From: a virus
Length of the DNA: 64,000 nucleotides
Virus record (IMG/VR): IMGVR_UViG_3300021068_000001
Location: 1-64,000 of that record
Reading direction: 5' to 3' (one strand)
Position 1 is the stretch's first letter. Each line of letters begins with the position of its first letter. The position numbers were made by a program, and so were the translations under genes. The notes under the pieces were generated by a model, which saw only the letters and a program-made list of their open reading frames with translations, was not told the DNA's origin and ran no database searches. This document shows, in pieces, positions 1 through 7,430 of this stretch.

Positions 1-2
1 AT

Positions 3-170
3 GGTGTTAGAGAAATACTTGAATGCTTTTTTGATGGTTCAGAAATTAGAAATCAATATCTAATTGTTAAAGATGGAGACCTTGCAGGTATGGGTGCTCA
101 CTCTTATACAAAAGGAACAGCAACAGGTGGTTCCGAAGAGGCAACAAAGTTTAAAAAAAGGAGAATATAA
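3..170 (+). CDS. C-terminal end of an unidentified protein (5' truncated)
   Basis: An open frame runs from the left edge to a TAA that overlaps the next ATG (TAATG). The last 55 residues are visible. They hold a hydrophilic stretch with GDLAGMGAHSYTKGTATGG and a basic tail (KKRRI). The tight coupling to the next gene supports a real coding end. I do not recognise the family, and the start lies outside the window. Confidence 0.55.
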   Translation, partial: GVREILECFFDGSEIRNQYLIVKDGDLAGMGAHSYTKGTATGGSEEATKFKKRRI

Positions 171-361
171 TGGAAGCAATAATACAAAGAATAGGGAAAT
201 TTCATTCAAAGGTATTTGGAACACTTGCTAGAAAAGCAAAGACTTCAAAATTTTGGGCAATACTATTAACCCTTGCTGTACTATATGAGATTGTTGAACA
301 CATTGTTTGGCCGATATTAGTACCGTATCTGATCTATATGCAATGGTTTAATAATGGATAA
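170..361 (+). CDS. Small membrane protein, 63 aa
   Basis: The start follows an AAAGGAG ribosome site and overlaps the previous stop. The protein has a basic N-terminal part and one hydrophobic span at about residues 28-57 (WAILLTLAVLYEIVEHIVWPI), so it is probably an inner-membrane protein. Its last bases overlap the start of the methyltransferase at 354. The function is unknown. Confidence 0.6.
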   Translation: MEAIIQRIGKFHSKVFGTLARKAKTSKFWAILLTLAVLYEIVEHIVWPILVPYLIYMQWFNNG

Positions 362-1439
362 TCCTGCAAAAGAAGTAATAAAGAATTGGAAAGAGAATAA
401 AGGATTTCCATACTATCCTGAAGATAGAAAATGGCGTGATGATGAGTTTAATAAACTTACGTCATTTAATAGGGATACTTTATTAGATACACCCAATAAA
501 ATCATAGGTCAATCAACACACGGTTTATCACTTGCGTGGTCTTATATGCACCACGCTTGGGGAATTAAATGTGGTAAGATGAAAACACCTATGGAGATAT
601 GGGAAGACGAAGAACATTTAGAAAAAGGTATTAACAAGATACTTACAGGTACTTTCTTCACAAAACGAGAAGCACACAAAATTACAGAATCAGATATGAG
701 AGCTATGTTGAGAAGATATAGTGGTACTCAAATGGTATCTAATTTTAGACCTACAGCAGCCGCAACCTTATATGATATATTTGTAGATAAAGATAGTCCA
801 CTAGAAGGTACTGAAGCAGGTACAGTTTGGGATCCTAGTATGGGATATGGTGGTCGTTTAATAGGTGCAATTGCAGCTGGGGTTAATTATATAGGTACTG
901 ATCCGTGCGTACTTACTTTTAGTGGTTTAAAAAAGATAAAAGAACAATATGGACACGAGCACAAAATCTACACATTATTAAGACAAGGAAGTGAAACGTA
1001 TATACCTGATATGAATACTTTAGATTTTGTATTTACAAGTCCACCTTATTTAGGACACGAACAATATGGTGATGAACCAGAACAATCATATAATAAGTTT
1101 ACAGCACAAGATGAATGGCGTAATGGGTTTCTATTACAGACTATTAAAAACGCATACACAGGTTTGAAGCCAGGTAAATATGCAGGCTTCAATGTTGCAA
1201 ATGTAAAATCATATAAGACCTTTGAAGAAGATACCTACGATTGTATGGTTGAGGCAGGATTTGAAGATATAAAGATATGGTGGTTATCACTATCAACTCA
1301 ACAAGGTACAAAGATACAATCTACACTTGAAGGCACAGAAACAGAAAAGAAACAATCTCAAAACTATGTAGGTCGATTCGCAAGACCTGACATTCCAGGC
1401 AGAAAATACGAACCAATATTCATTGGAATTAAGAAATAA
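354..1439 (+). CDS. DNA methyltransferase with TSPPY motif
   Basis: This 361-residue protein has an AdoMet-binding region (VWDPSMGYGGRLIGA, about residue 160) and a catalytic TSPPY motif (about residue 226). That motif is typical of N4-cytosine or N6-adenine DNA methyltransferases. It shares layout with the second methyltransferase at 14963: an N-terminal helical region, then the D-x-S-x-G-x-G-x-R-L loop, then TSPPY followed by a Y-rich segment. The two look like diverged paralogs. No restriction endonuclease is adjacent, so it probably modifies phage DNA as a solitary enzyme. The target sequence and base cannot be read from the sequence. Confidence 0.8.
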   Translation: MDNPAKEVIKNWKENKGFPYYPEDRKWRDDEFNKLTSFNRDTLLDTPNKIIGQSTHGLSLAWSYMHHAWGIKCGKMKTPMEIWEDEEHLEKGINKILTGTFFTKREAHKITESDMRAMLRRYSGTQMVSNFRPTAAATLYDIFVDKDSPLEGTEAGTVWDPSMGYGGRLIGAIAAGVNYIGTDPCVLTFSGLKKIKEQYGHEHKIYTLLRQGSETYIPDMNTLDFVFTSPPYLGHEQYGDEPEQSYNKFTAQDEWRNGFLLQTIKNAYTGLKPGKYAGFNVANVKSYKTFEEDTYDCMVEAGFEDIKIWWLSLSTQQGTKIQSTLEGTETEKKQSQNYVGRFARPDIPGRKYEPIFIGIKK

Positions 1440-1444
1440 ATCAA

Positions 1445-1462
1445 ATGTTCTCATTTTGTTCT
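1445..1462 (+). repeat. 18-bp repeat upstream of an early promoter (copy 1)
   Basis: This 18-base sequence (ATGTTCTCATTTTGTTCT) recurs exactly at 53749-53766. Both copies sit about 65-85 bases upstream of a sigma70-like -35 box. The following CCTAAAAACC is also shared. It may be a regulatory element or the trace of a duplicated promoter region. Confidence 0.6.
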
Positions 1463-1527
1463 ATATAGCGCAATCTGACACACCCTAAAAACCCTTGTTT
1501 CCTGCGAAGGAATAATCCATTATTCGC

Positions 1528-1556
1528 TTGAATTTTATACCAATCTGTAGTAGCAT
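1528..1556 (+). promoter_or_regulatory. Early promoter (sigma70-like)
   Basis: TTGAAT (1528-1533) and TAGCAT (1551-1556) are separated by 17 bases. The downstream ATG at 1567 begins 10 bases after the -10 box. The -10 box and the bases after it (TAGCATAGCAGTATAA) closely match those of the promoter at 3812. Confidence 0.5.
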
Positions 1557-1566
1557 AGCAGTATAA

Positions 1567-3759
1567 ATGACAAAAGACACTATGAAAAATAAGTCGCAAC
1601 TTGCAAAATTACTTGCTACTGAAAATATTGAAGTACAAGAAAATGCTGTAAAGACTGCTTCCTTTGATGTCAAAAATAGAATTTTAACAGTTCCTATATT
1701 TAAAGAGGAACACAAATCAAAACACGTATATGATATGTTAGTTGGACACGAAGTTGCCCACGCTTTACATACACCATCAGATTCTTGGGAATCTATGGGG
1801 AATAGAAAACAAGAATTTAGATCATTTGTAAATGTTATTGAAGACGCTAGAATTGATAAACTTATACAGAAAAAATATCCTGGTCTTGTTAATGACTATC
1901 TAAAAGGTTTTGATAAAATGTACAAAGATAATTTCTTTGGTACTAATAAAAAAGATGTAATGACTTATGCGTTGATTGATAAAATCAACCTATACTATAA
2001 GTCTTCAAAAAGATTAAATTTCAATTTTACTAAAAAAGAAAATTACTTTGTTAAGGCTGTTGATGATTGTAAATCTTTTGATGATGTATTAAAACTTGCT
2101 GAAGATATATTAGGTCATTGTAAAGAAGAATTAAAGAAAAATCCAGTAATTAAAAAAACATACGTACCTATTATTAAGAAAAAAGAAGGCGAAGATAAAA
2201 AAGATGATAATTCATCTACTTCAATGCCAGGTAATGATGAAGATAAAAAAGATAATAATGAGAGTAAAGATAAATTACAAGAATGGTTAGATAAAAAAGA
2301 TCAGGAAGAAAATCCTAGTCCTAAACCAAAAGATAATAATGATAATAAAGATGATAGTAAAGATGATAAAAACGGTGAAGTTGGAAATGATGGCGCTGGC
2401 GGCGAACCTGCTCCAGTATTAAGATCAGTAACCAATGAACAATATGATACCGCTATCAAAGGAATTACAGATGATAAAAGTAGAGATAGAAGTTATTGTG
2501 AATTACCAAAAGTTAATCTTAAAAAATTAATTGTTCCTTGGGATAAATTAATTAGAGATGTTATGGTTTATGATCATAAGAATCACAATACAGATTATGA
2601 TAGAGAAAATCTTAATAAGGCAAAAATTAAAACACAACAATTTATAAAAGAATCTTCAAACGTTGTAAACTATCTTGTTAAAGAATTTGAAATGAAAAAA
2701 AATGCCAAGTTATATGCTCGTCAATCACAGGATAAAACAGGTGTTATTGACCCATTAAAATTACATAGTTATAAATTTGCTGAAGATATATTTAAAAAGA
2801 TTACTACTGTACCAAATCAAAAAAATCACGGTATGATTTTATTACTTGATTGGTCTGGTTCAATGCAAAAACATTTACTACCAACAGTTGAACAGTTATT
2901 AAATTTAACTTTGTTCTGTAAAAAAATTAATATACCATTTTCAGTTTATGCGTTTATGAATAACCACGATAGTTATCATAGAAAAGATAGATATGAAAAC
3001 TCTGGGTTTTCAGTTACACCTAAATCACTACTACCAGACGCTAGTACAAAATTAGTACACTTGTTTAGTCATAAACAATCTAAAGTTGACTATATGAGAG
3101 TTGCTCAAATAATTCATAGGGCTGCTTTATATTTTAATAGTCATTACAATTGGAGAAGTCCAGAAACAGATAAAGTTCCTAGTATGCCTAGTGAGTATTA
3201 TCTATCATCAACACCTCTTAATGAGTCGTTGATTGCAATGGATCATATTATTAAAAAATTTAAGAACGATTATAGAACAGATAAAGTTGCTTTAGTAACT
3301 CTTACTGATGGTGCTTCAAACTCAATGCACAAACACAACCCTGGTGAGATATGGTTAAAACTTAATAACAAGTATATAAATGCTGATAGTTATTGGGGAG
3401 ATAAAAATGATTTAACAAGTGTTATGTTAAGATATTTAAAAAGAAAATACGATTTACAAACTATTGGGTTTTACCTAGTATCAAAATATAGAGAGTTAAG
3501 ATATCAAATTAGAGTGCCTTACGAAAAAGAAATATTGGCTAGAAAAATGTTTAGTAAAGATAAGTTTATTGCTGACTACAGTACTTCTTATGATGTTTAC
3601 TTTTATGTTAATTCTGGCACTAGAGTTTCAAATAAAGTAATGGACGATTCAATAGATACAACTAATAAGAGAATATTAAAAAAGATGTTTATGTCAGGAA
3701 TGAAAAAAAGAATCAATTCCAGAGTATTATTACAAAATTTTATTAAGAGGATCGCATAA
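1567..3759 (+). CDS. Metallopeptidase / VWA-domain protein (CobT-like partner of the AAA+ ATPase)
   Basis: The N-terminal part contains a zinc-peptidase-like signature G-H-E-V-A-H (H61-E-x-x-H65). The middle (about residues 205-290) is a low-complexity acidic/lysine linker rich in D, K and N. The C-terminal half carries a von Willebrand A domain with a full MIDAS start D-W-S-G-S (D428, S430, S432) and a later TLTDG motif. Its layout resembles CobT/BatA-type VWA proteins, which work with MoxR/CobS AAA+ ATPases; such an ATPase is the next gene (3850). In cellular CobNST the pair inserts cobalt, and in phages the role is unknown. A short upstream leader and a second ATG at 1582 leave the exact start uncertain. 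Marine T4-like phages commonly carry this pair. Confidence 0.75.
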   Translation: MTKDTMKNKSQLAKLLATENIEVQENAVKTASFDVKNRILTVPIFKEEHKSKHVYDMLVGHEVAHALHTPSDSWESMGNRKQEFRSFVNVIEDARIDKLIQKKYPGLVNDYLKGFDKMYKDNFFGTNKKDVMTYALIDKINLYYKSSKRLNFNFTKKENYFVKAVDDCKSFDDVLKLAEDILGHCKEELKKNPVIKKTYVPIIKKKEGEDKKDDNSSTSMPGNDEDKKDNNESKDKLQEWLDKKDQEENPSPKPKDNNDNKDDSKDDKNGEVGNDGAGGEPAPVLRSVTNEQYDTAIKGITDDKSRDRSYCELPKVNLKKLIVPWDKLIRDVMVYDHKNHNTDYDRENLNKAKIKTQQFIKESSNVVNYLVKEFEMKKNAKLYARQSQDKTGVIDPLKLHSYKFAEDIFKKITTVPNQKNHGMILLLDWSGSMQKHLLPTVEQLLNLTLFCKKINIPFSVYAFMNNHDSYHRKDRYENSGFSVTPKSLLPDASTKLVHLFSHKQSKVDYMRVAQIIHRAALYFNSHYNWRSPETDKVPSMPSEYYLSSTPLNESLIAMDHIIKKFKNDYRTDKVALVTLTDGASNSMHKHNPGEIWLKLNNKYINADSYWGDKNDLTSVMLRYLKRKYDLQTIGFYLVSKYRELRYQIRVPYEKEILARKMFSKDKFIADYSTSYDVYFYVNSGTRVSNKVMDDSIDTTNKRILKKMFMSGMKKRINSRVLLQNFIKRIA

Positions 3760-3788
3760 AAATGAGGGTTTATAACGCTTTTTTGTGC

Positions 3789-3817
3789 TTGACTTCTAAT
3801 GAAAACAATGATAGCAT
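3789..3817 (+). promoter_or_regulatory. Early promoter (sigma70-like)
   Basis: TTGACT (3789-3794) and TAGCAT (3812-3817) have a 17-base spacer. The segment AACGCTTTTTTGTGCTTGACT upstream is nearly repeated at the 53811 promoter. It drives the CobS-like gene, which also has an AAAGGA ribosome site. Confidence 0.6.
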
Positions 3818-3849
3818 AGCTGTATAACTTAAATGAAAGGACTTATATA

Positions 3850-5052
3850 ATGATTGAGTTATCAAAAACACAAAAATCCGTACTTCAAGTATTGAAAGAT
3901 ACTTACAAAAAAGATACGGTGACTAGGGCACAAATAAATGCTCTTGTTAAAAAGAAGGTAATCAAAAATCCTTCTTGGTTAAAATCAGACAAGTTTAAAG
4001 TCGGTAGAGGAGTTTACACTCTTGTTATTGACAATACTGTTGATGATACAACCACAGTAGAACACGTTGATGTGAAACCTACTGATACAAAGGCTGCTTA
4101 TATAGTTAGTTCGCTAACTGATAATGTAGTTCCTACTAAAGATAAAAACTTTGTAAATTTCGGAAACTTTTCAGATGTTAAAAATATAATAACTTCTAAA
4201 AAATTCTATCCTGCATTTATCACAGGTCTTTCAGGTAACGGTAAAACTCTTGCTGTAACCCAGGCGTGTGCTGTTGCAAAAAGGGAGATGATTAGAGTTA
4301 ACGTAACAATTGAAACTGATGAGGATGATTTACTTGGCGGTTATAGATTAAGAAACGGTGAAACTGTTTGGCAAAACGGACCAGTTATTGAGGCGATGGA
4401 AAGAGGCGCTGTTCTTTTACTTGATGAGATAGACCTTGCAAGTAATAAGATAATGTGTTTACAACCTATCCTTGAAGGTTCAGGAATCTATGTTAAGAAA
4501 ATTAACAAGTTTGTTAAACCTAAATTTGGTTTCAATGTGATTGCAACTGCTAATACTAAAGGACAAGGTAGTGATGACGGTAAGTTTATCGGTACTAATG
4601 TTTTGAACGAGGCATTCCTTGAAAGATTTCCAGTTACATTTGAACAACAATATCCTTCTGCTAAAACAGAAGAAAAAATTGTTTCTAATTCTTTGCAAAC
4701 TGCAGGAAAAAGAGATCAAAAATTTGCTCACAATTTAGTTACTTGGGCTGACGTTATAAGAAAAACTTATAATGATGGCGGTGTTGATGAGATTATATCA
4801 ACAAGAAGATTAGTACACATTGCTGAGGCATATGGAATCTTTAAAAATAAAATGAAGGCAATCGCTGTCTGTACAAATAGATTTGATGATGATACTAAAA
4901 CATCATTTGTTGACCTGTACACTAAAGTTGATAGTGGTGCTTCAGTAGAACAGATTCTTGCTGATAAGAAAAAGGCTGAAGAAGCTGAAATATTATCAGA
5001 AAAAGAATCCGATGATAGTGAGGATGATAGTGAAGAAGACTTTACTGTCTAA
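3850..5052 (+). CDS. cobS: CobS/MoxR-like AAA+ ATPase
   Basis: This 400-residue protein has a Walker A motif GLSGNGKT (about residue 125), a Walker B motif LLLDEID (about 188) and an ATANTKGQG sensor region followed by a glutamine/arginine-finger segment (FLERF). This is the MoxR/CobS branch of AAA+ ATPases. The N-terminal 70 residues form a small basic, possibly winged-helix, domain, and the C-terminus is very acidic. The name cobS follows phage usage; cobalt chelation by this phage protein is not shown. It likely acts with the VWA protein encoded upstream as a remodelling machine. A clear hairpin terminator follows. Confidence 0.85.
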   Translation: MIELSKTQKSVLQVLKDTYKKDTVTRAQINALVKKKVIKNPSWLKSDKFKVGRGVYTLVIDNTVDDTTTVEHVDVKPTDTKAAYIVSSLTDNVVPTKDKNFVNFGNFSDVKNIITSKKFYPAFITGLSGNGKTLAVTQACAVAKREMIRVNVTIETDEDDLLGGYRLRNGETVWQNGPVIEAMERGAVLLLDEIDLASNKIMCLQPILEGSGIYVKKINKFVKPKFGFNVIATANTKGQGSDDGKFIGTNVLNEAFLERFPVTFEQQYPSAKTEEKIVSNSLQTAGKRDQKFAHNLVTWADVIRKTYNDGGVDEIISTRRLVHIAEAYGIFKNKMKAIAVCTNRFDDDTKTSFVDLYTKVDSGASVEQILADKKKAEEAEILSEKESDDSEDDSEEDFTV

Positions 5053-5074
5053 ATCTATCCATAGTGTAAGTCCG

Positions 5075-5102
5075 CTTGTGGCCAGAAATGGCCACAAGTT
5101 TT
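5075..5102 (+). terminator. Rho-independent terminator after cobS
   Basis: A perfect 9-bp stem (CTTGTGGCC/GGCCACAAG) with a 6-base loop (AGAAAT) runs into TTTT. It is among the best terminators in the window and ends the transcript of the VWA/AAA+ pair. Confidence 0.8.
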
Positions 5103-5118
5103 CTTACAAGGAGGGACA

Positions 5119-5253
5119 ATGAAAAAAGAAAATAAAAGAAATAAATTAGAAAGATTTTTAGATAGACATAACCATACAATGGAATTAATTAGAACAATAC
5201 TTCCAATTGTATTGTTAATTATGCAAACAATAATTATGATAAAGATATTTTAA
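5119..5253 (+). CDS. Small membrane protein, 44 aa
   Basis: ATG follows a strong AAGGAGGG ribosome site. The protein has a basic N-terminal half and a C-terminal hydrophobic segment (LIRTILPIVLLIMQTIIMIKIF), so it is probably a single-span membrane peptide. The next gene starts 2 bases after its stop. The function is unknown. Confidence 0.6.
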   Translation: MKKENKRNKLERFLDRHNHTMELIRTILPIVLLIMQTIIMIKIF

Positions 5254-5254
5254 T

Positions 5255-5521
5255 ATGAAGAAAGAAACCGTAGAAGAATTTGTAGCAAGAGGTGGTAAGA
5301 TTCAAAAATTAAGACCTGGATCTGCTGCTAAATTAGGCAGTTTAGATAAGTCTAAAAAACCACAATGGGATGCTGACGAAATTAAAAAAGGAAAAACAGG
5401 TACAGCACCTATACCTGATTATTCAAATACTAAACCTAATACATACCACGATTATGATTTAGGTGGAGATAAGATACCAGTTTATGAACCAACAAAGAAA
5501 AACGGAGGTGAAAGTAAGTGA
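5255..5521 (+). CDS. Conserved phage-type small protein, 88 aa
   Basis: It begins with an M-K-K-E-T-V-E-E-F-V-A-R-G-G-K-I helix of a type seen at the start of many short phage proteins. The remainder is lysine- and proline-rich with no enzymatic motif. Its stop overlaps the GTG start of the bS21 gene, so the two are translationally coupled, and it may have a linked role in translation. The function is unknown. Confidence 0.6.
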   Translation: MKKETVEEFVARGGKIQKLRPGSAAKLGSLDKSKKPQWDADEIKKGKTGTAPIPDYSNTKPNTYHDYDLGGDKIPVYEPTKKNGGESK

Positions 5522-5760
5522 GTATTACAGTTGAAGTAAGAGGTGGTAACCTTGAAAAAGCTATGCGTGTATTGAAGAAGAAGATTCAAAAATCAGGCTT
5601 AATGGCTGAGGTAAGAGATAGAAGATATTACAAGAAACCATCTGAAATTAAACGTGAAAAAGCCAAAGAACGATCTAAACTTTTAAGAAAAGCACAAAAA
5701 CTTAATGATGAAACTTTAGGTTATAAGTGGGTTAAAGGGAAAAAAGTAAGAAAAATTTAA
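5518..5760 (+). CDS. rpsU: Ribosomal protein bS21 homolog
   Basis: This 80-residue basic protein matches the bS21 pattern: an early V-E-V-R-x-G-N-L-E-x-A-x-R-x-L-K-K-K, then the AEVRDRRYYKKPSE segment, then a long basic helix (KREKAKERSKLLRKAQK). bS21 is a 30S subunit protein near the anti-Shine-Dalgarno region and is the ribosomal protein most often found in phage genomes. A phage copy probably replaces the host protein and biases initiation. The start is GTG at 5518, chosen because a GGAGG lies 9 bases upstream and the protein aligns from there. Confidence 0.9.
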   Translation: MSITVEVRGGNLEKAMRVLKKKIQKSGLMAEVRDRRYYKKPSEIKREKAKERSKLLRKAQKLNDETLGYKWVKGKKVRKI

Positions 5761-6076
5761 GGAATTCTATGCCGTCTGTGTTGAATATTATATATATTAT
5801 TACTATAAGGCCATTCGTAAGACCTTGTAGGGGTATAGATAGGTTGGGCAGTACCTGTAAGGTTAAAAGACTTACGAAACTGCCCACGTGGTCCATTGGT
5901 CTTCATAGACTTTCGGGTATAGGCTTAGTAAGATAAGTTAGGGTAAAGATGGCTGTTGACCTACCACTACCACAATATAAGGGCTTGTAATTTTATAAAT
6001 AGTTCTTATATAATATAAGAGAACGCCTTAAAGGGTTCTCACAGAAGATAACTTTGCTTAACAAAAGGAGGTTAAT
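5761..6076 (+). other. 316-base gene-free region with structured RNA candidate
   Basis: No credible open frame is present. Positions 5845-5886 form a 7-bp stem (TGGGCAG/CTGCCCA) enclosing a second stem (GTAAG 5857-5861 / CTTAC 5871-5875). The surrounding sequence is more GC-rich than the genome average by eye. The last 85 bases contain the late promoter at 5994 and a leader hairpin (GAGAAC..CC/GGGTTCTC, about 6018-6040) before the AAAGGAGG ribosome site of hsp20. It may encode a small RNA or a long leader. I recognise no known RNA family. Confidence 0.35.
5994..6001 (+). promoter_or_regulatory. T4-type late promoter TATAAATA
   Basis: An exact TATAAATA box lies about 75 bases upstream of hsp20. 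It predicts a start near 6013 and a leader that includes a hairpin. T4 late promoters are read by host RNA polymerase with gp55, gp33 and the clamp. Confidence 0.6.
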
Positions 6077-6547
6077 ATGACCAATTCAAAAGCACTATCT
6101 ATTTTCAATCAATTAAGACCAGTAACCGTAGGGTTTGATAACGTCTTTGATCATTTTGAAAGAATGTTTAATGACGATGGCAACTTATTTAATGTTGCAA
6201 ATCTACCTACATTTCCACATTACAATATAGTAAAACTAGGAAAGAATAAGTACGATATAGAAATCGCACTTGCTGGTTATAATAAAAAAGATATAACAGT
6301 AAACCTTGAAGAAGGTGTACTATCAATCAAATCTAAAAAAGAAGAAAAGATTGATAACGAAGATAAGGTAAAATCTGATGGCGAAATCTTGCATAAAGGT
6401 ATAGCTAAAAGATACTTCTCTAAATCTTTCACAATCGCTGATGACGTAAAAGTTAAAGGCGCTGAATTGAAAGACGGTCTTTTAAAAGTGTCTTTGGAAA
6501 GATTAGTTCCAGAACACAAAAAACCAAAAACAATAGATATTAAATAA
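6077..6547 (+). CDS. hsp20: Small heat shock protein Hsp20 (alpha-crystallin family)
   Basis: This 156-residue protein contains an alpha-crystallin domain (about residues 45-140: YNIVKLGKNKYDIEIALAGYNKKDI, FSKSFTIADDV and ADLKDGLLKV-like AELKDGLLKVSLER). The N-terminal motif SIFNQLRPVTVGFDNVFDHFERMF resembles bacterial IbpA. Hsp20 is a usual gene of marine T4-like phages and is thought to assist folding of virion proteins late in infection. The late promoter upstream and the AAAGGAGG site fit this. A terminator follows directly. Confidence 0.93.
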   Translation: MTNSKALSIFNQLRPVTVGFDNVFDHFERMFNDDGNLFNVANLPTFPHYNIVKLGKNKYDIEIALAGYNKKDITVNLEEGVLSIKSKKEEKIDNEDKVKSDGEILHKGIAKRYFSKSFTIADDVKVKGAELKDGLLKVSLERLVPEHKKPKTIDIK

Positions 6548-6561
6548 CAATATCATAGATA

Positions 6562-6590
6562 GGGCGGCCTATTGACAGGTCGCCCTTTTT
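6562..6590 (+). terminator. Rho-independent terminator after hsp20
   Basis: The stem GGGCG(G)CCT/AGG(T)CGCCC encloses a short ATTGAC loop and is followed by TTTTT. The loop contains the -35 box of the next promoter. Confidence 0.75.
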
Positions 6591-6600
6591 AGTATATAAT
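6572..6600 (+). promoter_or_regulatory. Consensus sigma70 promoter inside the terminator
   Basis: TTGACA (6572-6577) and TATAAT (6595-6600) are both perfect and separated by exactly 17 bases. The -35 hexamer lies in the loop of the hsp20 terminator. It drives the peroxiredoxin gene, whose ATG at 6630 is preceded by GAAGGAG. Confidence 0.8.
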
Positions 6601-6629
6601 GATTCATATAAATTGAAGGAGAAAATATT

Positions 6630-7151
6630 ATGAACAAAGGTGATAAAATACCACACGTACACTTTAGAGTAAGAGAGTTAGGTGATTGGGCATTTACTAA
6701 TTCTGATACTTATTTTAAAGATAAAAGAGTTATACTATTCTCATTACCAGGAGCATTTACTCCAACGTGTTCAAATCAACAACTACCAGGATACGAGAAA
6801 TTACATAGCGTATTTAAAGAACATAACATAGATGAAATTTATTGTATGTCAGTAAATGATTCGTTTGTTATGAATGCCTGGGCACAAAATCAAAAATTAC
6901 AAAACGTAAAACTTATACCAGATGGCAATGGTGACTTTACTGACCAAATGGATATGCTTGTAGAGAAAATCCAAATTGGATTCGGTATGAGGTCTTGGAG
7001 ATATGCAATGATTGTAAACAATTCTGTTATTGAAGCAATGTTTGTAGAACCAGGTAAGGGTGATAACGTACAAGGCGACCCATATGGTGAGTCTTCTCCA
7101 GAAAACGTACTAAAATATTTACAGACAAAGGTTGACAAATCTACAAATTAA
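6630..7151 (+). CDS. Peroxiredoxin (Prx5/AhpC-TSA type)
   Basis: This 173-residue protein has the signature PGAFTPTCS with the peroxidatic cysteine at C47 and a conserved Arg further on (GMRSWRYAMIV). The PGAFTPTCSxQQLPGYE context is typical of the Prx5/redoxin group. These enzymes reduce hydrogen peroxide and organic peroxides using thiols such as glutathione, glutaredoxin or thioredoxin. A glutaredoxin is encoded at 58980. A role in protecting the infected cell from oxidative stress is inferred. It has its own strong early promoter. Confidence 0.9.
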   Translation: MNKGDKIPHVHFRVRELGDWAFTNSDTYFKDKRVILFSLPGAFTPTCSNQQLPGYEKLHSVFKEHNIDEIYCMSVNDSFVMNAWAQNQKLQNVKLIPDGNGDFTDQMDMLVEKIQIGFGMRSWRYAMIVNNSVIEAMFVEPGKGDNVQGDPYGESSPENVLKYLQTKVDKSTN

Positions 7152-7160
7152 TGTTACAAT
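7132..7160 (+). promoter_or_regulatory. Early promoter, leaderless type
   Basis: TTGACA (7132-7137) and TACAAT (7155-7160) have a 17-base spacer. The ATG of the next gene starts at 7167, just 6 bases after the -10 box, where transcription should begin. No ribosome site precedes it. The promoter lies across the end of the peroxiredoxin gene. Confidence 0.7.
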
Positions 7161-7166
7161 TATATT

Positions 7167-7430
7167 ATGAAATACAATGAAGACAAAATCTTAAAAGAGA
7201 TTGGTGACTATATTAAGTCAACTTACGGCCAACATTATTCAGAAGATAAGAGAGGCTTTCAAGTTTTAGATTTATTAAGAACACTCAACATTGGAAAAGA
7301 TTTTTGCCACGCCAACGCAATTAAATATTTGTGTAGGTATGGGAAGAAAAACGGACATAATCGTGCTGACTTATTGAAGGCAGTACACTATGTTATACTA
7401 TTATTAAATTATGATAAGGAGATGAAATGA
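7167..7430 (+). CDS. DUF3310 family protein, 87 aa
   Basis: The core FCHANAIKYLCRYGKKNG followed by DLLKAVHYVILLL is typical of DUF3310, a small helical family widespread in phages and sometimes labelled as nucleotide kinase; its function is unproven. It heads the replication operon and its stop overlaps the start of gene 45. It is likely translated from a leaderless mRNA. Confidence 0.75.
   Translation: MKYNEDKILKEIGDYIKSTYGQHYSEDKRGFQVLDLLRTLNIGKDFCHANAIKYLCRYGKKNGHNRADLLKAVHYVILLLNYDKEMK

Noticed and set aside
3850-5052. Assigning cobalamin biosynthesis to the CobS-like protein
   Set aside because: No other cobalamin genes are present, and MoxR-type AAA+ proteins have many roles; the symbol follows phage usage only.
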